The position numbers were made by a program, and so were the translations under genes. Below, in pieces: positions 33,240 through 40,706 of a stretch of 40,706 nt of DNA (positions are counted from its first letter, which is position 1; each line of letters begins with the position of its first letter). The DNA lies in assembly GCA_031276535.1 (NCBI GenBank), contig JAISMV010000116.1:1-40706 (forward strand), written 5' to 3'. The DNA comes from Flavobacteriaceae bacterium (GTDB lineage: Bacteria; Bacteroidota; Bacteroidia; Flavobacteriales; Weeksellaceae). Below the pieces are notes generated by a model. That model saw only the letters and a list, made by a program, of their open reading frames with translations. It was not told the origin of the DNA and searched no databases.

Positions 33240-34244
33240 ATGGATTACACATCAACTTCTGAAGACATTAAAATTATTATTGAGAAAGTACAAGAAAAAA
33301 GTTATAATTTCAATTTACTGATTAAAGAAATTAATCAGGTAATTGTAGGTCAGAAGTATATGATCAATCGTTTGCTTATAGGATTATTAAGCAGCGGGCA
33401 TGTTTTGTTGGAGGGAGTTCCGGGGCTGGCAAAAACTCTGGCGATAAAAACTCTGGCGGAAACATTGGACGGAGAGTTTTCCCGCATTCAGTTTACTCCC
33501 GATTTGCTGCCCGCAGATGTCATAGGAACTTTAATTTACAATATGAAAGATAACAATTTCTCTGTAAAAAAAGGTCCTGTCTTTGCTAATTTTATTCTGG
33601 CGGACGAAATCAACCGTTCTCCGGCAAAAGTACAATCAGCCTTGTTGGAGGCTATGCAGGAAAAACAAGTTACCATCGGGGATGAGACATTCAGGCTAAA
33701 AGAACCGTTTCTGGTGCTGGCTACCCAAAATCCGATCGATCAGGAAGGAACGTATCCCTTGCCGGAAGCTCAGGTCGACCGTTTCATGCTGAAATGTGTG
33801 GTGTCTTATCCTGAATTTGAACAGGAAAGAACCATTATGCGCCAAAATATTTCCAAAGAAAAACATCAGGTAAAGAAAATAGTGTCTCTGGATATGATTT
33901 TTGAAGCAAGAGATTTGGTGAAGGAAATATACATGGATGAAAAGGTGGAAAATTATATTTTAGATATTGTATTTGCAACACGTTTCCCGGAAAAATACAA
34001 CCTGTCTCAATTGAAACCCTATATCTTGTTCGGTTCTTCTCCCCGGGGAAGTATCAGTATGGCTATGGCGGCAAAAGCTCATGCATTCTTAAATCAAAGA
34101 GGGTTTGTGATTCCCGAAGATGTAAAATCCATAGCGAAAGATGTACTCCGCCATAGAATAGGAGTAACCTATGAAGCGGAAGCGGAAAATATAACTTCGG
34201 AATATGTTATAGATCAAATATTACATTCTATTACAGCTCCGTAA
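33240..34244 (+). CDS. MoxR-family AAA+ ATPase (bat operon)
   Basis: A 334-aa cytosolic AAA+ ATPase acting as a chaperone for vWA proteins, here most likely BatA/BatB. Walker A is GVPGLAKT (59-66), Walker B is ILADEIN (119-125), and the sensor region is ATQNPIDQEGTYPLPEAQVDRF-like. First gene of the bat operon: the DUF58 gene follows after 24 nt. Confidence 0.92.
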   Translation: MDYTSTSEDIKIIIEKVQEKSYNFNLLIKEINQVIVGQKYMINRLLIGLLSSGHVLLEGVPGLAKTLAIKTLAETLDGEFSRIQFTPDLLPADVIGTLIYNMKDNNFSVKKGPVFANFILADEINRSPAKVQSALLEAMQEKQVTIGDETFRLKEPFLVLATQNPIDQEGTYPLPEAQVDRFMLKCVVSYPEFEQERTIMRQNISKEKHQVKKIVSLDMIFEARDLVKEIYMDEKVENYILDIVFATRFPEKYNLSQLKPYILFGSSPRGSISMAMAAKAHAFLNQRGFVIPEDVKSIAKDVLRHRIGVTYEAEAENITSEYVIDQILHSITAP

Positions 34245-34268
34245 TCATTATGTTAAAAAAATAAGAAG

Positions 34269-35138
34269 TTGACGACTGAAGAACTTTTAAAAAAGGTAAA
34301 ACTTATTGAACTTAAATCTAAAAAAAGGCTCAATTCTTTGTTCTTGGGAGAATATCACAGCTCCTTCAAGGGAGCAGGGATGGCTTTTTCGGAAGTGCGT
34401 CAGTATCAGTTTGGGGACGACATACGAAAAATTGACTGGAATAAAACCGCACGGTTTAATGAACCTTTTGTAAAAATATTTGAAGAAGAAAGAGAGATGA
34501 TATCTATAATTTTAGTGGATATCAGTGCTTCCATGAATTTCGGAACCCGAAAACAATTTAAAAATGAAACCGTTGCGGAAATCAGTGCTACTTTAGCTTT
34601 GTCAGCGATAAAAAACAACGATAAGGTAGGATTGATTTTATATTCCGACAAGATCGACTCTTTTATTCCTCCCAAAAAAGGTAATTCTCATGTAATCAAG
34701 ATCATTAAAACCATAGTGGAGGCAGAGCCTCGGCAGGCGGAAACAAATCTTACCGTGGTTTTTGATTTTTTGCTGAAAACAATAAAAAGAAAATCGACCC
34801 TGTTTTTATTATCTGATTTTGATGTAAGCAACTTTGAAAAAAGTTTAAGTATCATAACCAAAAAACATGATGTGACGGGAATTCGGATATACGACAGGAC
34901 AGAGGGGCATTTTCCCGATATGGGATTAATTTATCTTCAGGATCTGGAAACCGGAAAATTACAGTGGGTTAATACGTCTTCAAAAGAGATCAGAAACAAA
35001 TATGCCGATTACTACCGGAAAGTGGTTGCTTCGACGGAAAATGCATTTATTAAAAACGGTGCGGGATTTTTAAATATTCCCACCGACGGAGATTATACAA
35101 AAATATTGTTGAACTATTTTAAAGGACATCATCATTAG
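34269..35138 (+). CDS. DUF58 domain-containing protein (bat operon)
   Basis: A 289-aa protein. The DUF58 signature RQYQFGDDIRKIDWNKTARF lies at about residues 41-60, followed by a vWA-like half with LVDISASMNFG (about 81-91) and LLSDFDV. No signal peptide or membrane helix is visible, so it is likely cytosolic and recruited by MoxR. The start is TTG (34269), with AGAAG upstream; an ATG a few bases earlier is closed by a stop codon, so TTG is required. Confidence 0.88.
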   Translation: MTTEELLKKVKLIELKSKKRLNSLFLGEYHSSFKGAGMAFSEVRQYQFGDDIRKIDWNKTARFNEPFVKIFEEEREMISIILVDISASMNFGTRKQFKNETVAEISATLALSAIKNNDKVGLILYSDKIDSFIPPKKGNSHVIKIIKTIVEAEPRQAETNLTVVFDFLLKTIKRKSTLFLLSDFDVSNFEKSLSIITKKHDVTGIRIYDRTEGHFPDMGLIYLQDLETGKLQWVNTSSKEIRNKYADYYRKVVASTENAFIKNGAGFLNIPTDGDYTKILLNYFKGHHH

Positions 35139-35140
35139 TT

Positions 35141-36070
35141 GTGAAATTTAAAATAATCATAGTTTCTTTTTTATGGTACTGTGTATCTTTTTATGCACAG
35201 ACTCCTGTTTCTATCCTGTCGAAAACACACATCAGGTATGGAGAGCCGATTATTTTGAAATTACAGGTGCAGGCGGAAAAAACAGATAACATAGTATTTC
35301 CCGAAATTAAGGACACGCTTAGCTGGCACTTGGAAGTCTTGGGTATAGAAAAAGACACTTTAATCCGCAGGGGAAAACCGGTTTACACAAATAGCATTAC
35401 ATTCTCAGGATATGAAGAAGGAACTTTTACCGTTCCTTCACAAAGAATTTTGGTCAATTCCAAAGAATATTTCACACCACGATACAAAATCACCGTAAGT
35501 TCGATTCCTGCAGACAGTTTGAAAAATCCTCCCTACGATATTAAACCCATTATAACGGAGCCTAAAATTTTCCGTGATTATTTTGAACAATATTGGCTGT
35601 ATATGGTCATGGCAGCAACCATTCTTATCGTAGCCATTATTTTAGCGGTTTTGTATTATCTCGAAAGAAAGAAAAGAAAGCCGGGAACACACATAAAAGT
35701 CGGTCCGGATATATTAGCGATTAAAAAATTGAAAAAATTGGAGAAATCTAATTATTTGGATAAAGGATTAAGTAAAAAGTACTATTCCGAGATGATTTCC
35801 ATCTTGAAAGAATACATGGAAGCACGATGGAATTTTCCGGCAACCCGGTTTTTGTCAGACGATTTAATTGATTATTTGGAAGATAAAAATTGGATTGATG
35901 AAAAAGAAAGACACGACCTGAGCATTATTTTTAATGCGGCAGATCTGGCAAAGTTTGCCAAATCAAGGCCTGAAATTTCCGAAACGAAGGTACATACCGA
36001 GATGGCAAAGAAATTTATTAACGAAACAAAAACCGAGTTTTATAATTTGAAAACACAAGATGAATACTAA
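35141..36070 (+). CDS. Short BatD-like membrane protein (bat operon)
   Basis: A 309-aa protein: a signal peptide (about 1-20, ending SFYAQ), a periplasmic beta-rich domain (about 21-140), one membrane helix (about 150-172) and a cytosolic helical tail. It resembles the shorter accessory protein (DUF4381-like or BatD-like) seen between DUF58 and batA in Bacteroidota. The start codon is GTG (35141), 2 nt after the DUF58 stop. The gene overlaps batA by 11 nt. Confidence 0.75.
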   Translation: MKFKIIIVSFLWYCVSFYAQTPVSILSKTHIRYGEPIILKLQVQAEKTDNIVFPEIKDTLSWHLEVLGIEKDTLIRRGKPVYTNSITFSGYEEGTFTVPSQRILVNSKEYFTPRYKITVSSIPADSLKNPPYDIKPIITEPKIFRDYFEQYWLYMVMAATILIVAIILAVLYYLERKKRKPGTHIKVGPDILAIKKLKKLEKSNYLDKGLSKKYYSEMISILKEYMEARWNFPATRFLSDDLIDYLEDKNWIDEKERHDLSIIFNAADLAKFAKSRPEISETKVHTEMAKKFINETKTEFYNLKTQDEY

Positions 36071-37061
36071 TTTGGAATTCGGACATCCGTGGTTTTTGGT
36101 TTTATTATTGATAATACCGGTTTTTATTTTCCTGAGGTATAAAAACAAAATAAGATCAAAGGCGATAGCTATTCCCAATTTATCTGTTTTTGCGGTTAAA
36201 AACAGAGGTATAGGTTTTTTCAGACCGGTTTTGTTTTGGTTGAGGCTGGTTGCGATCACATTATTGATTTTGGCATTAGCCCGTCCCAGAGTGGTAGACG
36301 TCTCTCAGGTCTTGCAGAGGGAAAAAGGAATTGACATTATGTTAACGGTAGACATATCCCTGAGCATGCTGGCGCGGGATCTGGATCCGGATCGGTTGAC
36401 GGCTTTAAAAGGAGTTGCCGAAAAATTTGCGCTGGAACGGCCTGTAGATCGGATCGGGCTGATTGCTTACTCGGGCGAAGCCCTGACTTTGGTGCCTTTA
36501 GCCGTTGATCGGGACATTTTGATTCAGCAAATTAAAAATTTGAAAACTCAAACTCTGGAAGGAGGAACCGCAATAGGAGTCGGATTAGCCACGGCGGTCA
36601 ATCATTTGAAAGACAGTAAGGCTAAATCTAAAATTATTATCCTGATGACAGACGGAGTAAATAATGACGGTTTTGTGGAACCCACTGTTTCTGCGGATAT
36701 TGCTGCCGAAGAAGGAATAAAAGTATATACCATAGGGATAGGATCCAACGGTTTAGCCCTGTTTCCCTCAAATCAGGATCCTTACACAGGGGAAATACAG
36801 TTTGAAAAACAAAAAGTGGAAATAGACGAAGAGTTGTTAAAATACATAGCCAAACGTACCGGAGGAGAATATTTCCGGGCTACCAATACACAAAGTTTAC
36901 AAGATATTTACGATAACATTAACCTGTTGGAAAAGTCGGATATTAATGATTTAAAATATTATAATTACACGGAAAAATACCGGATATTTTTCATTCCTGC
37001 GGTAATTCTTTTATTGTTGGAATTACTGGTAAGAGGTTTTATATTCCGAAGTATAAATTAA
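36060..37061 (+). CDS. batA: BatA, vWA-domain membrane protein
   Basis: A 333-aa protein: two N-terminal membrane helices (about 9-26 and 55-74), a vWA domain (about 91-290) and a C-terminal membrane helix (about 308-328). The metal-site residues are Asp98, Ser100, Ser102 (DISLS), Thr170 (GGTAIG) and Asp198 (MTDG), so the MIDAS is complete. BatA and BatB are thought to form a complex needed for aerotolerance or envelope integrity in Bacteroides. It starts within the preceding gene. Confidence 0.9.
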   Translation: MNTNLEFGHPWFLVLLLIIPVFIFLRYKNKIRSKAIAIPNLSVFAVKNRGIGFFRPVLFWLRLVAITLLILALARPRVVDVSQVLQREKGIDIMLTVDISLSMLARDLDPDRLTALKGVAEKFALERPVDRIGLIAYSGEALTLVPLAVDRDILIQQIKNLKTQTLEGGTAIGVGLATAVNHLKDSKAKSKIIILMTDGVNNDGFVEPTVSADIAAEEGIKVYTIGIGSNGLALFPSNQDPYTGEIQFEKQKVEIDEELLKYIAKRTGGEYFRATNTQSLQDIYDNINLLEKSDINDLKYYNYTEKYRIFFIPAVILLLLELLVRGFIFRSIN

Positions 37062-37070
37062 GAAAAGAAC

Positions 37071-38084
37071 ATGAGTTGGGAATTTGAAGAAATATCATAT
37101 CTGTATTTATTATTTCTCGTACCTTTTTTAGTATGGAGAATGCTGTATTTATACCGATGGAAAAAATCAAAAATAAACCAATTTGCAGACAGGTCTTTAC
37201 AAACAAGAATTTTCGGACATCTAAGCCTTTCCAAATTCATTAAAGATAATATCTGGATGATCATAATCTTTATTCTGCTTGTTTTTGGACTGGCGAATTT
37301 ATTAGGCGGAATTGAAAAAAAGGAAGTAAAAAGAGAAGGAATCGATATCGCGTTTGTAATTGATGTTTCCGCCTCAATGAATGCGGAAGACATCCTTCCT
37401 TCCAGAATGGAAAAAGCAAAAAAAGTAGCAGGAGATATTATGGCTAAATTAGGAGGAGACCGTGTGGGAATAGTAATTTTTGCCGGACAGGCATATTTGG
37501 TCATGCCTTTGTCCAATGATTATGGAGCGGCAGAATTGTATCTGAACGGATTGAGCACCAGCCTTATTACCGCTCAGGGCACTAATATTGCAGAAGCAGT
37601 GGTAGAGGCTTCCAATATGTTGTCCCATATATCCAACACCTCCAAAGCGATAGTTCTGATTTCCGATGGAGAAACGCATAAAGGAGAGGTGGACAAGGCT
37701 ATAGATATAGCGGATAAAAATGACATAACTATTTTTTCCATAGGAATGGGAACACCGCAGGGAGCTCCTATACCCGTTACGTATGAAAGCGGATATTCGG
37801 AATATAAAAAAGACGAAAATGGAGATATTGTTTTAACGAAATTAGAAAATAGTTCCTTAAAACAATTGGCAATGGGAACCAAAGGAGCCTATTTTTACGG
37901 AGAAAACCCTTCCGGTGAGGTGGCAAAACAGGTCTTTAATTCATTGTCAACGCTGAATAAAAAAGAACAATCCGTAAGTTATACCTATGATTCCAAACAA
38001 TACTTTCAATTTTTCACAGGCTTGGCTCTATCTATTTTAATTATCGTTTCTTTAACAAATTATAAGCAAGATTTTAACGTATAA
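37071..38084 (+). CDS. batB: BatB, vWA-domain membrane protein
   Basis: A 337-aa paralog of BatA with the same layout: helices at about 9-27 and 60-80, a vWA domain and a final helix (about 310-330). The MIDAS residues are Asp98, Ser100, Ser102 (DVSAS), Thr171 (GTNI) and Asp199 (SDGE). The region at about 235-255 holds an extra charged loop. It lies 9 nt after batA. Confidence 0.9.
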   Translation: MSWEFEEISYLYLLFLVPFLVWRMLYLYRWKKSKINQFADRSLQTRIFGHLSLSKFIKDNIWMIIIFILLVFGLANLLGGIEKKEVKREGIDIAFVIDVSASMNAEDILPSRMEKAKKVAGDIMAKLGGDRVGIVIFAGQAYLVMPLSNDYGAAELYLNGLSTSLITAQGTNIAEAVVEASNMLSHISNTSKAIVLISDGETHKGEVDKAIDIADKNDITIFSIGMGTPQGAPIPVTYESGYSEYKKDENGDIVLTKLENSSLKQLAMGTKGAYFYGENPSGEVAKQVFNSLSTLNKKEQSVSYTYDSKQYFQFFTGLALSILIIVSLTNYKQDFNV

Positions 38085-38090
38085 TCTTAG

Positions 38091-38098
38091 TACCTTTG
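38091..38098 (+). promoter_or_regulatory. Internal -7 box in front of batC
   Basis: TACCTTTG (TAnnTTTG) lies in the 20-nt gap after batB and ends 6 nt before the batC ATG. It suggests that batC-batD can also be transcribed apart from the rest of the operon, again with almost no leader. Confidence 0.5.
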
Positions 38099-38104
38099 TA
38101 AGTT

Positions 38105-38941
38105 ATGTATATAAAAATAAAATATTTACATATAGCAGTCTTTTTTTTCCTGACAGGATTTTTGTCGGCACAGAATGAAAAAGCAAGAAAATATTTAGTA
38201 GAAGGAAATAAAAATTATTTAGCGAATATGTATGATGAGGCTGCCGCCAATTATTTAAGAGCCATACAGGAAGGGGAGGATTCGTATAAATCTAATTTTA
38301 ATTTGGGAAATGCACTGTATAAACTAAAAAAATATGACGATGCATTACTACAATATGAAAAATCTAGTAAATTCGCAACCGGTAAAATTGAAGAATCAAA
38401 TGTACATTTTAACATAGGAGACTGTTATTATCAGAAAAAAGAATATGATAAAGCAGCTGAGACATTTAAGAAAGTGTTGAAGCTAAATCCCGGAGATGAA
38501 AAAGCAAGATATAATTACGCATTAGCTAGACAAAAATTAAACGAGCAGCAGCAAAATCAACAGGAACAACAACAGAATCGGAAAGATGATAAGAAAGACA
38601 AAGGAGAGGGACAGGATAAAAATCGGAAACAGGAACAGCAACAGCCTGACAGTTCGGAGAATCAGCCAAAGAATGACAAAGAAAATAACCAACAGGGACA
38701 ATCAGGGGGAACAGGAGAAAATCAGCCGGGACAGGGAAATGGAAAGGAAAAAGGACAAAATGCCATAGAGAACGTAAGATCGCACGCTACCGATGAGACT
38801 TCTCCGGAACAGGAAAAAAACAGAAAACAATACTACGAAGGTATTTTGGGAGCAATGAAAGAACAGGAAAAAAGAGCACAACAAAAAATTATAAATAAGA
38901 AACTGCCTCCGTCTCAGAACAAGCGAGGCAAAGATTGGTGA
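38105..38941 (+). CDS. batC: BatC, TPR protein with Gln-rich tail
   Basis: A 278-aa exported protein: a signal peptide (about 1-22, ending FLSAQ), three to four TPR units (about 25-145; for example YKSNFNLGNALYKLKKYDDAL), and a Gln/Asn/Gly/Lys-rich low-complexity region (about 145-215). Weak sequence constraint is expected in that tail. It likely acts as the scaffold for BatA/BatB/BatD. The stop overlaps the batD start by one base (TGATG). Confidence 0.88.
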   Translation: MYIKIKYLHIAVFFFLTGFLSAQNEKARKYLVEGNKNYLANMYDEAAANYLRAIQEGEDSYKSNFNLGNALYKLKKYDDALLQYEKSSKFATGKIEESNVHFNIGDCYYQKKEYDKAAETFKKVLKLNPGDEKARYNYALARQKLNEQQQNQQEQQQNRKDDKKDKGEGQDKNRKQEQQQPDSSENQPKNDKENNQQGQSGGTGENQPGQGNGKEKGQNAIENVRSHATDETSPEQEKNRKQYYEGILGAMKEQEKRAQQKIINKKLPPSQNKRGKDW

Positions 38942-40698
38942 TGAGGAAAATTTTATTATTATTTATTATTTTTTCGGGAATATCCCGGGTAACCGCCCAG
39001 GTGTTTTTTCAGGCATTTCCACAAAAAAAAGAAGTGGAATTAAATGAACCTATTCATATACAATTCATACTTTCCATAAAAAATAAAGACATAAAAGAAA
39101 TAGGGAATATCAAACTACCCATATTTACCAATGCTCAAATAACAGGAAGACAGATTATTCAAAACCAGAGTTATGATGAAGAAGGCAATATAACCGTAGA
39201 ATATGGAGAAGAAATAGGATTACGGGCGATCAAAACGGGAAATGTAAAGATAGGATCAGCCTTTGTAAAAGTAGATGGAAAAACATACCACACAAAGCCA
39301 TTAACAATTACCGTTGTAGGAGATGATGTCAACCATGAAGCGGAGAAAATACCCCCAAAAGTCGGAAAAGCATTTTTATCCCTCAAGGTATCGGAGAAGA
39401 ATCCCTATCAAAACGAAGGAGTTACAGCGCAGTTGAAATTTTATACCCGCCGGATAGAGATGTTGAATAGTATGACACATCTGGCTCCGCCCAATTTCCA
39501 TGAATTGTTTGTCAAGCCTGTAAGAGAAAGAAATAATACATACGAACAGGAAGTAATTAACGGAGAGATATATTTTTCCAGAGTTGTCAGTACCTATGTT
39601 ATGTTTCCGTCCAGACCGGGAACCACGGTTATAGATCCGTTTACTTTATCCGTAACCATTCCGGATGGTTTTTTCAATGAGCAGGAAATATATATACAAT
39701 CCGCGCCGGTTACTTTGCAGGTGAAGAAACTACCTGAGAACTCTCCCGATGATTTTTATGGAGTGGTGGGTGATTATACGCTGAGGGCTGCTTCAAACAA
39801 AAAGGAGTTAAAGACGGAAGAAGCCGTGACGGTTCAGATAGAGATAGAAGGCAGAGGAAACATAGAACTGATAAAAGTTCCGGAAATAGTAGCTCCGGAA
39901 GATATGGAGCAATTCAATTCCAAGAACAAAATGGAATTAAGCTTGCTGCCTGAAGGAATAACGGGAAAAGTATCCGCTTCCACCGTATTAATCCCTCATA
40001 AAGAAGGAGAATATGATATACATGTAGGAACTTTCAGCTTTTTTGACCCCAAAGAAGGAATCTTTAAAAAGTTGTCCGTAGAGCCTATTACCTTAACCGT
40101 ACTAAGGAAGTCTGTTGCAGATAAGAAAGACAGTACAGAAGAAGGTGGAGGAATCGACTCAGGCAGAATAAAGGCTTTTGTTCCGGATATTCATGTTAAA
40201 GACGTTATCTCGGTGCTTGACGGGAAAACAAAAAATCCCAAAAGATCATGGGTATTTATACTGATAGGAATTATAGTAATCATGATTGTGACCGTGTATT
40301 TCAGATTTATCAGGAAGAAAAAATCAAAAGAAGAAAAATCCGGTTTTGACAGCCCGCAGCCTCTGACCGAACAGACAAAAAAGAAAAGTTTCGCCGCTGA
40401 ATTATTTAAACTAAAAAAAATAGCAGAAAAAGGAGACGATAAAAAAGAGTTTTATACCCTATTGGAATCCGTTTTACAGGAGGCAGTCAGCCAAAATTTA
40501 AATATCACCAAAGAGCAGTTTATAACCTCAGCGGAAATAGAAGAGATCTTATCAAACAAATTGGGAGATGAATTTTCAGATGAGTGGAAGAATATGGTTT
40601 TGAAATCCCAGATTGAACGATATTCAGGCATATCTGACAAAGATTCTCTACTGTCGGTTTATGCAAAAGCAGAAGAACTGATAAAAAAACTAAGCTGA
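38941..40698 (+). CDS. batD: BatD, aerotolerance membrane protein
   Basis: A 585-aa protein: a signal peptide (about 1-20, ending RVTAQ), a large periplasmic beta-rich BatD domain (about 21-400), one membrane helix (about 438-459, RSWVFILIGIIVIMIVTVYF) and a cytosolic helical tail that resembles the tail of the gene at 35141. The open frame extends two codons upstream (TTG, GTG), but the ATG at 38941 is preferred because it overlaps the batC stop. It is complete, ending 8 nt before the window edge. Confidence 0.88.
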   Translation: MRKILLLFIIFSGISRVTAQVFFQAFPQKKEVELNEPIHIQFILSIKNKDIKEIGNIKLPIFTNAQITGRQIIQNQSYDEEGNITVEYGEEIGLRAIKTGNVKIGSAFVKVDGKTYHTKPLTITVVGDDVNHEAEKIPPKVGKAFLSLKVSEKNPYQNEGVTAQLKFYTRRIEMLNSMTHLAPPNFHELFVKPVRERNNTYEQEVINGEIYFSRVVSTYVMFPSRPGTTVIDPFTLSVTIPDGFFNEQEIYIQSAPVTLQVKKLPENSPDDFYGVVGDYTLRAASNKKELKTEEAVTVQIEIEGRGNIELIKVPEIVAPEDMEQFNSKNKMELSLLPEGITGKVSASTVLIPHKEGEYDIHVGTFSFFDPKEGIFKKLSVEPITLTVLRKSVADKKDSTEEGGGIDSGRIKAFVPDIHVKDVISVLDGKTKNPKRSWVFILIGIIVIMIVTVYFRFIRKKKSKEEKSGFDSPQPLTEQTKKKSFAAELFKLKKIAEKGDDKKEFYTLLESVLQEAVSQNLNITKEQFITSAEIEEILSNKLGDEFSDEWKNMVLKSQIERYSGISDKDSLLSVYAKAEELIKKLS

Positions 40699-40706
40699 AT
40701 TTTGAT

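Overview
The window is a stretch of AT-rich chromosome from a member of the Bacteroidota, most likely order Flavobacteriales. Four things point there: promoters of the Bacteroidota type (TAnnTTTG at -7, at least 15 of them placed just upstream of genes or RNA operons); the exosortase XrtF with its partner protein; a division/cell-wall (dcw) cluster of Bacteroidota layout, with a PASTA-tailed FtsI, an MraY carrying a long insertion, and an FtsZ whose tail ends in HDNVD; and a complete Bat (aerotolerance) operon. The genus cannot be fixed from sequence alone.

Layout. 1-4014: hemW, murI, an EamA-type transporter and a small membrane protein, bracketed by two inverted copies of a short terminal-inverted-repeat element (the left copy runs off the window). 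4142-5299: an acyltransferase of the DUF5009/HGSNAT-like family. 5385-5704: a reverse-strand tRNA operon (Ser-GCT, Pro-TGG, Arg-TCT). 5793-7614: a lipoprotein amidase plus era. 7787-9776: a TPR membrane protein, xrtF and its associated protein, and a convergent small membrane protein. 9813-12025: rlmB, then engB with an alpha/beta hydrolase, all on the reverse strand. 12172-27998: the dcw operon mraZ-rsmH-ftsL-ftsI-murE-mraY-murD-ftsW-murG-murC-ftsQ-ftsA-ftsZ-yqeY. It starts at a promoter carrying three perfectly phased MraZ-type operator boxes and ends in a hairpin terminator. 27999-28793: about 0.8 kb with no clear gene but with structured repeats. 28794-30791: an orphan methyltransferase and folC. 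30882-31550: tRNA-Val, tRNA-Gln, rpsT, tRNA-Glu and a terminator. 31657-32787: a sugar aminotransferase. 33240-40698: moxR, DUF58, a BatD-like short protein, batA, batB, batC and batD.

How the genes work together. The dcw operon encodes most cytoplasmic steps from UDP-MurNAc to lipid II (MurC, MurD, MurE, MraY, MurG), the septal synthase pair FtsW/FtsI, and the divisome core FtsL/Q/A/Z. murI supplies D-glutamate for the same pathway, and the amidase probably trims or recycles wall. murF, murB and ddl are absent from the window. The Bat operon pairs a MoxR AAA+ ATPase with vWA, TPR and BatD membrane proteins, presumably as one envelope complex.

I did not find a clearly new multi-gene defence or mobile system; most of the window is core genome. 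The best leads for second looks are the XrtF pair, whose substrate is unknown, the MraZ operator architecture, a set of promoters so close to start codons that the mRNAs should be nearly leaderless, the inverted element copies around hemW-murI, and the structured 0.8-kb gap after yqeY.
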